NCBI RefSeq assembly: GCF_036227485.1
Contig: NZ_CP109479.1
Coordinates: 7,440,001 to 7,504,000 of the forward strand
Source: Streptomyces sp. NBC_01451
Lineage (GTDB): Bacteria; Actinomycetota; Actinomycetes; Streptomycetales; Streptomycetaceae
Direction: 5' to 3'
DNA length: 64,000 nt
Shown here: piece by piece, positions 18,935 through 28,086 of the stretch
Position numbering within the stretch: position 1 is the stretch's first letter
Layout: each line of letters opens with the position of its first letter
Position numbers and translations under genes: made by a program
The notes under the pieces: generated by a model
Told to the model about the DNA's origin: nothing
What the model saw: the letters and a program-made list of their open reading frames with translations, nothing else
The model's database searches: none

Positions 18935-21449
18935 GCCGCGCGTTCGTGTGCCGCGTCGGCTCGGCGGTCGCCGGGTCCTCGGGCCACGGATGCTTCGGAT
19001 ACCGGCCGCGCAACTCGGCGCGCACGCCCTTGTAGCCGTCCTTCCAGAAGGAGGCGAGGTCGGCGGTGACCGCGGCGGGCCGCCCGGCGGGCGACAGCAG
19101 ATGGACGAGCACCGGCACACCGGCCACGGCGGGCGACTCCCGCAGGCCGAACATCTCCTGCAACTTCACGGCGAGCACGGGCCGTTCGGGATCGGAGTAG
19201 TCGATCCGGATCCTGGACCCGCTCGGCACCGGCATCCGCTCGGGCGCCAGCTCGTCGAGGCGGCCGGCCTCCCCGGAGGCCCACGGCAGAAGCCGACTGA
19301 GCGCCTGCCCCGCCTCGATCCGGCCCAGGTCGGCCCGTCGCCGCGCCCGGCCCAGCTCGGGCTCCAGCCACTCGTCCACGCGCGCGTGGAGGGCGCCTTC
19401 GGAGACGTCCGGCCAGGGTTCGCCCAGGTGCAGACGGAGAAACGTGAGCCGCTGCCGGAGCGTCCCGGCGTCCGCGGACCACCGCAACAGCCCGAACCCT
19501 TCCTGCCGCAGCCCCTCAAGAAGGGCATCGCGTACGAGTCCGGGGTCGGGGTCGCGCAGCGGACGCACCGCCAGTTCCACCGCCCCGAGCCGCTCGACCC
19601 GCCGGGCGACGACGTCCCCGTCGGCCCAGTGGACCTCCTCGCCCGTGGCGTGCAAGGCGCCGGCCGCCGACCGCGCGGTGTCCTCGTCGACAGTGGCGGC
19701 CAGCCGCACGCGCGCGTGCCCGGACCCCACCGGCCGGTCCGCCACGGCGACCGCGATCCAGGGCGCGCCCCGCAGTGCCGAACCGTCACCGGCCTCGGCC
19801 CGGGTGCCGGACACCATCAGATACGAACCCCCCTGAGCCCTGGCCACCCGCTCGGGAAAGGCGAGCGCGGCGACGAGGCCGGCCGCGCGGTCGTCCCCGA
19901 TGGCCGGCGCGGAGCCCCTCGCGGGTTCGCGCGACGCGGGGTCCGGCGCCGCCGAGCGCAGCCTGCGGGCCTCCGTCCGCCAGCGGGCCGCGTACGCGTC
20001 GTTCCCGCGCCGGGCCGTACGCCAGGCCGCCGCGAGATCGTCGCCGTACTCGCGCGGCGGCTCCTCGCTCAACAGCGCGACCACCTCGGCTGCCCGGGCC
20101 GCGCCCACCTCGGGAGCCGCGTCCAGCAGGGCCCGGGCCAGCCGGGGGTGCAGTCCGAGACGGGACATGCGGGCGCCCCGGTCCGTGGCCCGCCCACCGG
20201 CGTCCACCGCACCGATCGCCGTCAGCACCGCCCGCGCCGCCGCCATCGCACCGCCCGGCGGCGGGTCCAGCAAGGCCAGCCCGGAGGCATCGGGATCGCC
20301 CCAGCAGGCCGCCTGAAGGGCGAACGCCGTCAGGTCGGCCACCTTGATCTCGGGGGACGGAAAACGCGTCAGACGGGCGTCCTCGGCCTCCGTCCAGCAG
20401 CGGTACACCGCCCCCGGTGCCTCACGCCCGGCCCGCCCCGCCCGCTGCCGCCCGGTCGCCTGCGAGGCCCGTACCGTCGCCAGCGCGCTCAGCCCGCGCG
20501 CGTGGTCCACCCTCGGCTCCCGCGCCAGCCCCGAGTCCACGACCACCCGCACCCCCGGAACCGTCAGCGACGACTCCGCCACCGACGTCGCCAGCACCAC
20601 CCGGCGCCCCGTCCCGCCCGACAGCACCGCGTCCTGCACCGCCGCCGGCGCCCGCCCGTGCACCTGGAGCACCTCCACCGCGGGCCCCAGGTCCCGCAAC
20701 TGGCCCGCCACACGCGCGATCTCCCCCACCCCGGGCAGGAAACACAGCACGTCGCCCGCCCGCTCGGCCAGCGCCCGCCGCACCACCGACGCCACATGCG
20801 TCAGCAGCACCGGATCGACGCGCATGCCGTGCGGCGGCCGTACCGGACGTGCCGGCGGCGCCCACACCACCTCCACCGGATACGACACGCCCGCGGCCTC
20901 GACCACCGGCGCGCCGCCCAGCAGCTCCGCCCAGCCCTCGGCGTCCGTCGTCGCCGACGCCGCCAGCAGCCGCAGCTCGGGGCGCAGTGCCGCCCGTACG
21001 TCGACCAGGAACGCCGCCGCCGTGTCCGCGTCCAGGTGCCGCTCGTGGCACTCGTCGAGGACGACCACGTCGACGCCCGGCAACTCCTGGTCCCGCTGCA
21101 GCCGTTGCAGCAGCACACCGGTCGTGACGACCTCCACGCGCGTGCCCGGCCCGACGACCCGCTCCCCGCGCACGGTGTACCCGACGCTCCCGGCGACCTG
21201 CTCGCCCAGCAGCCACGCCATCCGCCGCGCCGCAGCCCGCGCGGCGATCCGCCTCGGCTCGGCGACCACGACCCGCCGCGCCGGCCTGCCGTCCCCCAGC
21301 AGACCCGCCAGCGCCAGCGGCACCAGCGTCGTCTTGCCGGTGCCGGGCGGCGCGACGAGGACGGCGGTGCCGTGCGCGTCGAGCGCCTCGGTCAGGCCGG
21401 GCAGGGCGCCGCGTACGGGCAGGACGTCCAGGGCTTCGGAACGGATCAC
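18924..21449 (-). CDS. hrpB: ATP-dependent RNA helicase HrpB
   Basis: 841 residues from the GTG at 21449. A DEAH-box core is visible: Walker A VAPPGTGKTTLVPLALAG, motif II DECHERH, motif III SATTDAEGWAEL, motif VI TGRQRAGRAGRE. It is followed by HA2/ratchet sequences and the HrpB-specific C-terminal domain (LPWASGEAGRLDELAPERMPVPSGSRIRIDYSDPERPVLAVKLQEMFGL). Family length is about 810-850, so it is full-length. GGGGG stands just before the start. It probably remodels RNA; the in vivo target is unknown. Two copies of the CACGCGCGCGTG palindrome occur in the coding region. Confidence 0.93.
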   Translation of the reverse strand: MIRSEALDVLPVRGALPGLTEALDAHGTAVLVAPPGTGKTTLVPLALAGLLGDGRPARRVVVAEPRRIAARAAARRMAWLLGEQVAGSVGYTVRGERVVGPGTRVEVVTTGVLLQRLQRDQELPGVDVVVLDECHERHLDADTAAAFLVDVRAALRPELRLLAASATTDAEGWAELLGGAPVVEAAGVSYPVEVVWAPPARPVRPPHGMRVDPVLLTHVASVVRRALAERAGDVLCFLPGVGEIARVAGQLRDLGPAVEVLQVHGRAPAAVQDAVLSGGTGRRVVLATSVAESSLTVPGVRVVVDSGLAREPRVDHARGLSALATVRASQATGRQRAGRAGREAPGAVYRCWTEAEDARLTRFPSPEIKVADLTAFALQAACWGDPDASGLALLDPPPGGAMAAARAVLTAIGAVDAGGRATDRGARMSRLGLHPRLARALLDAAPEVGAARAAEVVALLSEEPPREYGDDLAAAWRTARRGNDAYAARWRTEARRLRSAAPDPASREPARGSAPAIGDDRAAGLVAALAFPERVARAQGGSYLMVSGTRAEAGDGSALRGAPWIAVAVADRPVGSGHARVRLAATVDEDTARSAAGALHATGEEVHWADGDVVARRVERLGAVELAVRPLRDPDPGLVRDALLEGLRQEGFGLLRWSADAGTLRQRLTFLRLHLGEPWPDVSEGALHARVDEWLEPELGRARRRADLGRIEAGQALSRLLPWASGEAGRLDELAPERMPVPSGSRIRIDYSDPERPVLAVKLQEMFGLRESPAVAGVPVLVHLLSPAGRPAAVTADLASFWKDGYKGVRAELRGRYPKHPWPEDPATAEPTRHTNARLRR

Positions 21450-21474
21450 GCCCCCAGTGTCGTACGTCCATGAA

Positions 21475-21506
21475 GAACGCCCTCCACGCACGCGTGGGGG
21501 GCGTTC
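21475..21506 (-). terminator. Terminator after methyltransferase gene
   Basis: A 15-base-pair stem with one T-G pair, arms 21475-21489 and 21492-21506, directly downstream of the methyltransferase stop and upstream of the hrpB start. Confidence 0.75.
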
Positions 21507-21534
21507 TCGAAGCCGGGCTCCGGCTGCCTCACCG

Positions 21535-22494
21535 TCAGTCGCGCTCGCAGACGAGGATCGCCGTCCCGGGAATGAGATTGCCGCGCAGCGGGGACCAGCC
21601 GCCCCACTCGGACGTGTTCCAGGCCGGCCACTCCGGCTCGACCAGGTCCACCAGGCGGAAGCCGCCCGCCACCACGTCCCGGACGCGGTCGCCGACCGTC
21701 CTGTGGTGCTCGACGTACACCGCGTTGCCGTCGTCGTCCTGCTCGACGTACGGAGTGCGGTCGAAGTACGAACCCGAGACGGACAGGCCCTCGGGACCCG
21801 GCTCGTCGGGGAACGCCCAGCGGACCGGATGCGTCACCGAGAAGACGAAGCGCCCGCCCGGACGCAGCACCCGGTGCACCTCGCGCAGCACCAGCACCGG
21901 ATCGGCGACGAACGGCATCGCCCCGTACGCCGAGCACACCAGGTCGAACGAGCCGTCCGCGAAGGGCAGGGCGCCCGCGTCCGCCTCCACGAGAGGGACA
22001 CCGCCGCCGATCCGCAGGGCGTGCTGGAGCTGACGGTGGGAGAGGTCCAGGGCCACCGGACGGGCGCCCTGGGCGGCCAGCCAGCGCGAGCACTGGGCCG
22101 CGCCGGCGCCGATCTCCAGGATGTCCTTGTCCTTGAGGTCCTCGGCCGGGCCGAGGAGCTCGGCCTCCACCTCGTCGAGACCCTCGGGACACCAGACGAA
22201 ACGGTCGTCGCCGAGGAAGGTGCCGTGCTCGTTCTGGTAGTCGTCCGCGTTCCGGTCCCACCAGCCCCGGTTGGCCCGGGAGCTCTCGGTGACTCCGGCG
22301 GCGCGCCGGGTGGCGTCCGGCTCGGGCGATTCGGGCTCTTGGATGATCGGCTCCCTCGTATTAGTCTGCGGGCTCTTCCGTCGGACGTGTCCCGGCGGTG
22401 TCGCGAATGGGGCGGCACGTGCCCGCGTGGCCTCCTGGGACACGTCTTCTGCCGGGTATGCGGCGATCCGCCCCGGGTGTGCGCCTTCGCGCAT
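21535..22494 (-). CDS. Class I SAM-dependent methyltransferase (start uncertain)
   Basis: The fold starts at ANRGWWDRNADDYQNEHG and carries the SAM-binding motif ILEIGAGAAQCSRWLAAQGARPVALDLS, the post-motif LPFADGSFDLVCSAYGAMPFV and VLREVHRVLRPGGRFVFSVTHP. The C-terminal part is about 80 residues of family-specific sequence. The coordinates use the ATG at 22494, but the best Shine-Dalgarno sequence (GGGAG at about 22351-22355) lies six bases before an ATC codon (22344). No ATG, GTG or TTG exists there in frame, so translation may begin at ATC or the extra 50 residues may be real. The substrate is unknown. Confidence 0.8.
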   Translation of the reverse strand: MREGAHPGRIAAYPAEDVSQEATRARAAPFATPPGHVRRKSPQTNTREPIIQEPESPEPDATRRAAGVTESSRANRGWWDRNADDYQNEHGTFLGDDRFVWCPEGLDEVEAELLGPAEDLKDKDILEIGAGAAQCSRWLAAQGARPVALDLSHRQLQHALRIGGGVPLVEADAGALPFADGSFDLVCSAYGAMPFVADPVLVLREVHRVLRPGGRFVFSVTHPVRWAFPDEPGPEGLSVSGSYFDRTPYVEQDDDGNAVYVEHHRTVGDRVRDVVAGGFRLVDLVEPEWPAWNTSEWGGWSPLRGNLIPGTAILVCERD

Positions 22495-22728
22495 TGACCC
22501 TGCCCGGCTGCCCCCGTATGCTACAAGTTGCGCTGCGGGCCTGCGCACCTCAGACGTAGCAGGCTGCGCTCGCATCTGTATGTATGTCCCCTCGGTTGTC
22601 GAGGCGCCACCGGATCTTTCGGTCCTGATGTGGCGCTTCCTTGGCTGTCCGGCCTTCTGCAGAGCGAAACGGGCTCCCGGCGTAAGCAGTACCTACGACT
22701 CTCTGTCCGTACCGGAGCCCTTTCCCAC

Positions 22729-24234
22729 ATGACGAGCAGCACCGAGATCACCGCCACCACTCCGCAGGTTGCGGTCAACGACATCGGTGACGAGGAAGCA
22801 TTCCTCGCCGCTATCGACGAGACGATCAAGTACTTCAACGATGGCGACATCGTCGACGGCGTCATCGTCAAGGTTGACCGGGACGAGGTTCTCCTCGACA
22901 TCGGTTACAAGACCGAAGGTGTCATCCCGAGCCGTGAGCTCTCGATCAAGCACGACGTCGACCCGAACGAGGTCGTCAAGGTCGGCGACGAGATCGAAGC
23001 CCTTGTTCTCCAGAAGGAGGACAAAGAAGGCCGCCTGATCCTCTCGAAGAAGCGCGCCCAGTATGAGCGCGCCTGGGGCACCATCGAGAAGATCAAGGAA
23101 GAGGACGGCATCGTCACCGGTACCGTCATCGAGGTCGTCAAGGGTGGTCTCATCCTCGACATCGGCCTCCGTGGCTTCCTGCCGGCGTCCCTCGTCGAGA
23201 TGCGTCGAGTCCGCGACCTCCAGCCCTACGTGGGCAAGGAGCTCGAGGCGAAGATCATCGAGCTGGACAAGAACCGCAACAACGTGGTCCTGTCCCGCCG
23301 CGCCTGGCTCGAGCAGACCCAGTCCGAGGTGCGCCAGACGTTCCTCACGACCCTGCAGAAGGGTCAGGTCCGCTCCGGCGTCGTCTCCTCGATCGTCAAC
23401 TTCGGTGCCTTCGTGGACCTGGGTGGCGTCGACGGTCTCGTGCACGTCTCCGAGCTCTCCTGGAAGCACATCGACCACCCCTCCGAGGTTGTCGAGGTCG
23501 GCCAGGAAGTCACCGTCGAGGTCCTCGACGTCGACATGGACCGTGAGCGTGTCTCCCTGTCGCTGAAGGCGACGCAGGAAGACCCGTGGCAGCAGTTCGC
23601 CCGGACGCACCAGATCGGTCAGGTCGTCCCGGGTAAGGTCACGAAGCTCGTCCCGTTCGGTGCGTTCGTCCGCGTGGACGAGGGCATCGAGGGTCTGGTC
23701 CACATCTCCGAGCTGGCCGAGCGCCACGTGGAGATCCCGGAGCAGGTCGTCCAGGTCAACGACGAGATCTTCGTCAAGGTCATCGACATCGACCTCGAGC
23801 GTCGTCGCATCAGCCTCTCGCTGAAGCAGGCCAACGAGTCCTTCGGTTCCGACCCGGCCTCGGTCGAGTTCGACCCGACGCTCTACGGCATGGCCGCGTC
23901 GTACGACGACCAGGGCAACTACATCTACCCCGAGGGCTTCGACCCCGAGACCAACGACTGGCTCGAGGGCTTCGAATCCCAGCGCGAGGTGTGGGAGAAC
24001 CAGTACGCCGAGGCGCAGCAGCGCTTCGAGCAGCACCAGGCTCAGGTCATCAAGTCCCGCGAGGCCGACGCTCAGGCCGAGGCCGAGGGCACCAGCACGA
24101 CGGGTGCGGCTCCGGCCGCCTCCGGTGGTGGCGGCGGCTCGTACTCCTCGGAGTCGGACGACACGTCCGGCGCCCTGGCGTCCGACGAGGCCCTTGCGGC
24201 GCTCCGCGAGAAGCTGGCCGGTGGCCAGAGCTGA
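22729..24234 (+). CDS. rpsA: 30S ribosomal protein S1
   Basis: 501 residues with four S1 RNA-binding OB domains at about 35-105, 122-190, 207-277 and 294-363 (DGVIVKVDRDEVLLDIGYKTEGVIPSREL; GTVIEVVKGGLILDIGLRGFLPASLV; SGVVSSIVNFGAFVDLGGVDGLVHVSELSW; GKVTKLVPFGAFVRVDEGIEGLVHISELAE). A C-terminal acidic, Gly/Ser-rich tail follows. It binds mRNA leaders on the ribosome. Actinobacterial S1 has four domains rather than six, which fits. Codons are strongly biased, as in highly expressed genes. GGAG lies about 11 bases upstream of the ATG. Confidence 0.97.
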   Translation: MTSSTEITATTPQVAVNDIGDEEAFLAAIDETIKYFNDGDIVDGVIVKVDRDEVLLDIGYKTEGVIPSRELSIKHDVDPNEVVKVGDEIEALVLQKEDKEGRLILSKKRAQYERAWGTIEKIKEEDGIVTGTVIEVVKGGLILDIGLRGFLPASLVEMRRVRDLQPYVGKELEAKIIELDKNRNNVVLSRRAWLEQTQSEVRQTFLTTLQKGQVRSGVVSSIVNFGAFVDLGGVDGLVHVSELSWKHIDHPSEVVEVGQEVTVEVLDVDMDRERVSLSLKATQEDPWQQFARTHQIGQVVPGKVTKLVPFGAFVRVDEGIEGLVHISELAERHVEIPEQVVQVNDEIFVKVIDIDLERRRISLSLKQANESFGSDPASVEFDPTLYGMAASYDDQGNYIYPEGFDPETNDWLEGFESQREVWENQYAEAQQRFEQHQAQVIKSREADAQAEAEGTSTTGAAPAASGGGGGSYSSESDDTSGALASDEALAALREKLAGGQS

Positions 24235-24263
24235 TCGCTGCCGCTGAGGCTTAGCAGCTGACT

Positions 24264-24295
24264 GAGGGCCCGTACCTTTCGAGGTGCGGGCCCTC
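24264..24295 (+). terminator. rpsA terminator
   Basis: A 14-base-pair stem with one T-G pair closed by a TTCG tetraloop (24278-24281), 30 bases after the rpsA stop. The rest of 24296-24591 holds short palindromes, for example GCGACCGG/CCGGTCGC near 24443, but no gene. Confidence 0.88.
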
Positions 24296-24591
24296 GGTGT
24301 CGTGTGCCGACGGTCGCCGTTCGACCGGGCTGTCCGCGGCGTTCTCGCGGCAACGACGGGGGACACGGCAGCAACTGACCGGCCGAAACCGGCCCTTGGG
24401 AGGCGTGCCCGGCAACGAGCCCGCCGGGCACGCACTCCGTCGGCGACCGGCCCGGTCGCCGGCATGTGGTCCGTCCGACGGCCTTGCACGTGTCACAGGC
24501 GGGTAAGTCGTACCTGTGAGCGAGGGCCGGGCGGGAATGCCCGCGCTCCGTGGCACGTTGTGCAGTACGAACACGAGGAGGAGCGGTCACA

Positions 24592-25530
24592 GTGCTTGAT
24601 CCGCAGGGTTTGTACGCATGGGAGCCGAAAGGCCTGGCCGTCGTCGACATGGCGCTGGCGCAGGAGTCGGCCGGTCTTGTCATGCTCTACCACTTCGACG
24701 GATACATCGACGCGGGTGAGACCGGCGACCAGATCGTCGACCGACTGCTCGACACGCTGCCCCACCAAGTGGTGGCCCGCTTCGATCACGACCGGCTCGT
24801 GGACTACCGGGCGCGCCGCCCGCTGCTGACGTTCAAGCGCGACCGCTGGACCGACTACGAGGTGCCCACGCTCGATGTGCGGCTCGTCCAGGACGCCACC
24901 GGAGCGCCCTTCCTGCTGCTGTCCGGACCCGAACCGGACGTCGAGTGGGAGCGCTTCGCCGCGGCCGTCCAGCAGATCATCGAGCGCCTCGGCGTACGCC
25001 TGTCCGTGAACTTCCACGGCATCCCGATGGGCGTCCCGCACACGCGTCCCGTGGGTCTCACCCCGCACGGCAACCGGAACGAACTGGTGCCTGGCCACCG
25101 CAGCCCCTTCGAGGAGGCGCAGGTCCCCGGCAGTGCCGAGTCGCTCGTCGAGTACCGCCTCATGGAGGCCGGTCACGACGTCCTGGGCGTCGCCGCGCAC
25201 GTCCCCCACTACATCGCCCGCTCTCCGTACCCGGACGCCGCGCTGACCGTCCTGGAGGCCATCACGGCCGCCACCGGCCTGGTCCTGCCCGGCATCGCGC
25301 ACGCGCTGCGCACGGACGCCCACCGCACCCAGACGGAGATCGACCGGCAGATCCAGGAGGGCGACGAGGACCTCGTGGCTCTGGTCCAGGGTCTTGAACA
25401 CCAGTACGACGCGGCTGCGGGCGCCGAGAGCCGCGGCAACATGCTCGCGGACCCGGTCGAGATCCCGTCCGCCGACGAGATCGGCCTGGAGTTCGAGAAG
25501 TTCCTCGCCGAGCGGGAGGGCGAGGGCTGA
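24592..25530 (+). CDS. PAC2-family protein (proteasome-assembly-chaperone-like)
   Basis: 312 residues from a GTG that follows GAGGAGGAG. The PAC2 fold is recognisable by [25 protein letters not shown] near the N terminus, [20 protein letters not shown] in the middle and the segment [28 protein letters not shown] charged C-terminal extension is predicted to be helical. Eukaryotic homologues chaperone 20S proteasome assembly; the role in actinobacteria, which have a 20S proteasome, is not established. It is located between rpsA and coaE, but a hairpin separates it from rpsA. Confidence 0.88.
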   Translation: MLDPQGLYAWEPKGLAVVDMALAQESAGLVMLYHFDGYIDAGETGDQIVDRLLDTLPHQVVARFDHDRLVDYRARRPLLTFKRDRWTDYEVPTLDVRLVQDATGAPFLLLSGPEPDVEWERFAAAVQQIIERLGVRLSVNFHGIPMGVPHTRPVGLTPHGNRNELVPGHRSPFEEAQVPGSAESLVEYRLMEAGHDVLGVAAHVPHYIARSPYPDAALTVLEAITAATGLVLPGIAHALRTDAHRTQTEIDRQIQEGDEDLVALVQGLEHQYDAAAGAESRGNMLADPVEIPSADEIGLEFEKFLAEREGEG

Positions 25531-25548
25531 CCCCGAGGGGACCAGCCC
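25524..25548 (+). terminator. Hairpin at the end of the PAC2 gene
   Basis: GGGCTG (25524-25529) pairs with CAGCCC (25543-25548), with an inner CCCC/GGGG stem. It overlaps the stop codon of the PAC2 gene. Confidence 0.5.
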
Positions 25549-25569
25549 GCGGACGACCTGTCGGTGACG

Positions 25570-25592
25570 TTGTCACTGGCAGGCCCTAAGCT
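25570..25592 (+). promoter_or_regulatory. RecA-NDp/PafBC-like promoter of coaE (one mismatch)
   Basis: TTGTCACTG, eight bases, then TAAGCT. It differs from TTGTCRGTG-N8-TANNNT at one base (C for G at position 7). The coaE ATG lies seven bases after the -10, implying a leaderless mRNA. Confidence 0.5.
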
Positions 25593-25599
25593 GCCGGGC

Positions 25600-26208
25600 A
25601 TGCTGACAGTGGGCCTGACCGGTGGCATCGGGGCCGGCAAGAGCGAGGTGTCGCGACTGCTCGTCGCGCGAGGCGCCATCCTGATCGACGCGGACCGCAT
25701 CGCGCGAGAGGTCGTCGAGCCCGGGACCGAGGGTCTCGCAGCGGTCGTCGACGCCTTCGGTACGGAGGTGCTCGCCGAGGACGGCAGCCTTGACCGGCCC
25801 AGGCTGGGCTCGATCGTCTTCGCCGACCCGGAGAAGCTCGCCGTGCTCAACTCGATCGTGCACCCCCTGGTGGGCATCCGCTCCCGCGCTCTGGAAGCCG
25901 CCGCGGCGGATGACGCCGTCGTGATCCACGACGTGCCGCTGCTCGCGGAGAACGGACTCAAGTCGCTGTACGACCTCGTGATCGTCGTCGACGCGAGTCC
26001 CGATACCCAGCTCGACCGGCTGGTCCGGCTGCGCGGTATGACGGAGGACGACGCACGTGCGCGCATGGCGGCCCAGGCCACCCGCGAGAAGCGCCTGGAG
26101 ATCGCGGACGTCGTCATCGACAACGACGTCCCCCTGGAGGCCCTGGATCGGCGCGTAACGGACGTATGGGCGGATCTCGTACGCAGAGCGCGGGCGGCGC
26201 GGGAATAG
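25600..26208 (+). CDS. coaE: Dephospho-CoA kinase
   Basis: 202 residues, the normal length for the family. The P-loop [17 protein letters not shown] lies at 5-21; the CoA-binding and lid regions follow ([47 protein letters not shown]). It phosphorylates the 3'-hydroxyl of dephospho-CoA with ATP, the last step of CoA synthesis. The ATG is only seven bases from a -10-like TAAGCT, and no Shine-Dalgarno sequence is present. Confidence 0.96.
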   Translation: MLTVGLTGGIGAGKSEVSRLLVARGAILIDADRIAREVVEPGTEGLAAVVDAFGTEVLAEDGSLDRPRLGSIVFADPEKLAVLNSIVHPLVGIRSRALEAAAADDAVVIHDVPLLAENGLKSLYDLVIVVDASPDTQLDRLVRLRGMTEDDARARMAAQATREKRLEIADVVIDNDVPLEALDRRVTDVWADLVRRARAARE

Positions 26209-26258
26209 CGTTGGCGTGGCCGGGCGTTGAACCGCCGCAGTGAGGGAAGGACTCAGCC

Positions 26259-26648
26259 GTGCCCGAGACCAGCGGATGGACCGGACGTACTCCGGAGACG
26301 CATGTCATCGACTTCCGCGCGGCAGAGCGACTGCTCGCCGCGCGTGATCCCCGTGGCGCGGTGAAACTGCTTGATCCCGTGATCGCCGCGCACCCCGAGA
26401 ACACGGCCGCCCGACTGCTGCGCGCGCGTGCCTTCTTCGCCGCCGCGCAACTGCGCCCCGCGGAGCTGGAGTTCACGATCGTCCTGGAGCGTGAGCCGGA
26501 CAACGCGTTCGCGCACTACGCGCTCGCCCGCACCTACGAGCGCCAGCGCCGCCCCGAGCAGGCCAAGCGCCACTTCCGGCTGGCTGCGGCGCTCGACCCG
26601 AATCCGCGCTATCTGGAAGCGGCGCGCTTCGACGACTCGCAGTCCTGA
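26259..26648 (+). CDS. Tetratricopeptide-repeat protein
   Basis: 129 residues from a GTG preceded by GGGAAGGA. At least two TPR-like helical repeats are visible: AAERLLAARDPRGAVKLLDPVIAAHPENTAARLLRARAFFAAAQLRPAELEFTIVLEREPDNAFAHYALARTYERQRRPEQAKRHFRLAAALDPN. No signal peptide or catalytic domain is seen. TPRs mediate protein-protein contacts; the partner is unknown. It follows coaE by 50 bases and is probably co-transcribed. Confidence 0.88.
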   Translation: MPETSGWTGRTPETHVIDFRAAERLLAARDPRGAVKLLDPVIAAHPENTAARLLRARAFFAAAQLRPAELEFTIVLEREPDNAFAHYALARTYERQRRPEQAKRHFRLAAALDPNPRYLEAARFDDSQS

Positions 26649-26703
26649 GCGTCCGGCACCGGCGGGTCCGACCCCTACGGGCCCACGTGCGCGTGCGTGG
26701 TGT

Positions 26704-26979
26704 TCACGGGCCGCGTTGGTCCGGCGGCCGGTACGGCGGGATGCCGGGGCCCGGCTGGTAGTGCGGGCCCTGCCGGATGTGCCGGAGGATCATGGTCAGG
26801 TCGACCGTGACGACCAGCCACAGGACACCGCAGGCAACCGCCCACCCGGGGCGCCCGGCGAGCGCGAACGCGGCTGTCCCCGCGATCGCCCAGAACAGCC
26901 CCCACACGCTCAGCCACAGACGCGCCCGCAGAGCACTGCGCGCTGTCATCGGCTCACTGCCTGTACGCATCGGGACCAC
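26704..26979 (-). CDS. DUF6343-family small membrane protein
   Basis: 91 residues from the GTG at 26979, which has GGGAGGAG four bases upstream (the ATG at 26970 is an alternative). It contains MTARSALRARLWLSVWGLFWAIAGTAAFALAG and VACGVLWLVVTVDLTMILRHIRQGPHYQPG, i.e. two transmembrane segments then a Pro/Gly-rich tail. The family is small and Streptomyces-centred; the function is unknown. It is divergent from the acyltransferase gene. Confidence 0.75.
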   Translation of the reverse strand: MVPMRTGSEPMTARSALRARLWLSVWGLFWAIAGTAAFALAGRPGWAVACGVLWLVVTVDLTMILRHIRQGPHYQPGPGIPPYRPPDQRGP

Positions 26980-27073
26980 TGCTCCTCCCTGCAACGTACT
27001 CTTCGCTCCGGACGTTCACCAAGGACCGTCGGCCGGGCCGCCGGCCGCTGAGACGACGGGGGAGAACCACACC

Positions 27074-28024
27074 GTGCTGCCGGACGCCGACGACCTTCCC
27101 GAGATCCTGCTCGACCTGGCCGTACCCCATGAGGACATCAACGAACTGGTCGCACTGCGGCGACCGCTGGTCCGCGACCCCGGCGCGATGCGGCTCCTGG
27201 AGGAGTGCGTCGAGGGGCTGGTGCGGGACATGGGCGAGATCGGCGGGGCGGCACCCTGGCCGGGCGAGCGGATCGCGGAGCTGTTCACCGGGCATGCGGA
27301 CCGAAGGGCCGACGGTGAGCCGGGGGCACTGGGCCGCTATTTCTCCGTGTACGTGTTCGTCGCCGCCCTTCCTCACGTACGCGCCCACCACCAGGCACTC
27401 GGGGTCCCGCCTGAGGTGTCCCGCCGTACGCTCGCCGACCTCGGGCGGAACATGGCCCTGCACCGCAGGAGGCACGGGCGGGGCGGTGTGGAGACGATGT
27501 GGTGGCTCGCCCTGCACTTTCACGGTGAGCTGTTCCAGCTGGGGCGGCTGCAGTTCCAGCGGGCGCGCGTGGGGGAGCGGACGGCGGAGCTGCTCGCCGC
27601 CACCGGTCCGGCCCCGGACGCCGATGCCATGTGTCTCAGTCTGCACATCCCGGACTTCCACGGGCCGCTGTCCCCGGCTGCCTGCGACCGGTCCCTGGCA
27701 CTGGCCCGGGACTTCTTCGGGCGGCACTTCCCGGTGGAGCGGTACACGGCCGCGGTCTGTCACTCCTGGCTGCTGGACCCGCAGCTGAAGCGGTATCTGG
27801 GGGCGGACTCCAACATCGTCCGCTTTCAGGAGCGCTTCCGGATCACGGAGGAGGCGGGCGAGCCGGCCGACTCCCAGCCGGTCCAGTTCGTGTTCGGGGA
27901 TCCCGACCTGCCGGTGGCCGGGCTGCCCCGGCGGACCACGGTGGAGCGGGCCGTCGGGGACCACCTGCGGGCGGGTGGCCACTGGTACATCGGGCACGGA
28001 TGGTTCCCGCTGACGACGGTTTGA
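27074..28024 (+). CDS. Acyltransferase-domain protein (DUF5596-like)
   Basis: 316 residues from a GTG behind GGGGGAGAA. Conserved-looking stretches are WLALHFHGELFQLGRLQFQRARVG, LSLHIPDFHGPLSPAACDRSLALARDFFGRHFP and AVCHSWLLDPQL, a pattern found in Streptomyces proteins annotated as acyltransferase-domain or GNAT-like DUF5596 proteins. No signal peptide is present. The substrate is unknown and the assignment rests on remembered similarity. Confidence 0.7.
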   Translation: MLPDADDLPEILLDLAVPHEDINELVALRRPLVRDPGAMRLLEECVEGLVRDMGEIGGAAPWPGERIAELFTGHADRRADGEPGALGRYFSVYVFVAALPHVRAHHQALGVPPEVSRRTLADLGRNMALHRRRHGRGGVETMWWLALHFHGELFQLGRLQFQRARVGERTAELLAATGPAPDADAMCLSLHIPDFHGPLSPAACDRSLALARDFFGRHFPVERYTAAVCHSWLLDPQLKRYLGADSNIVRFQERFRITEEAGEPADSQPVQFVFGDPDLPVAGLPRRTTVERAVGDHLRAGGHWYIGHGWFPLTTV

Positions 28025-28086
28025 CTCGAACGGGTGAACAGGCCGGAGGTGGGAACGGCCGTGCCGGCGTGGCCCGTTGTGCGGGC

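Noticed and set aside
18948..21473. An 841-codon open frame on the plus strand
   Set aside because: It is antisense to hrpB; high-GC third positions open long shadow frames, and the product lacks domains.
25559..25567. A second CTGTCGGTG upstream of coaE as another damage promoter
   Set aside because: No acceptable -10 occurs eight bases after it.
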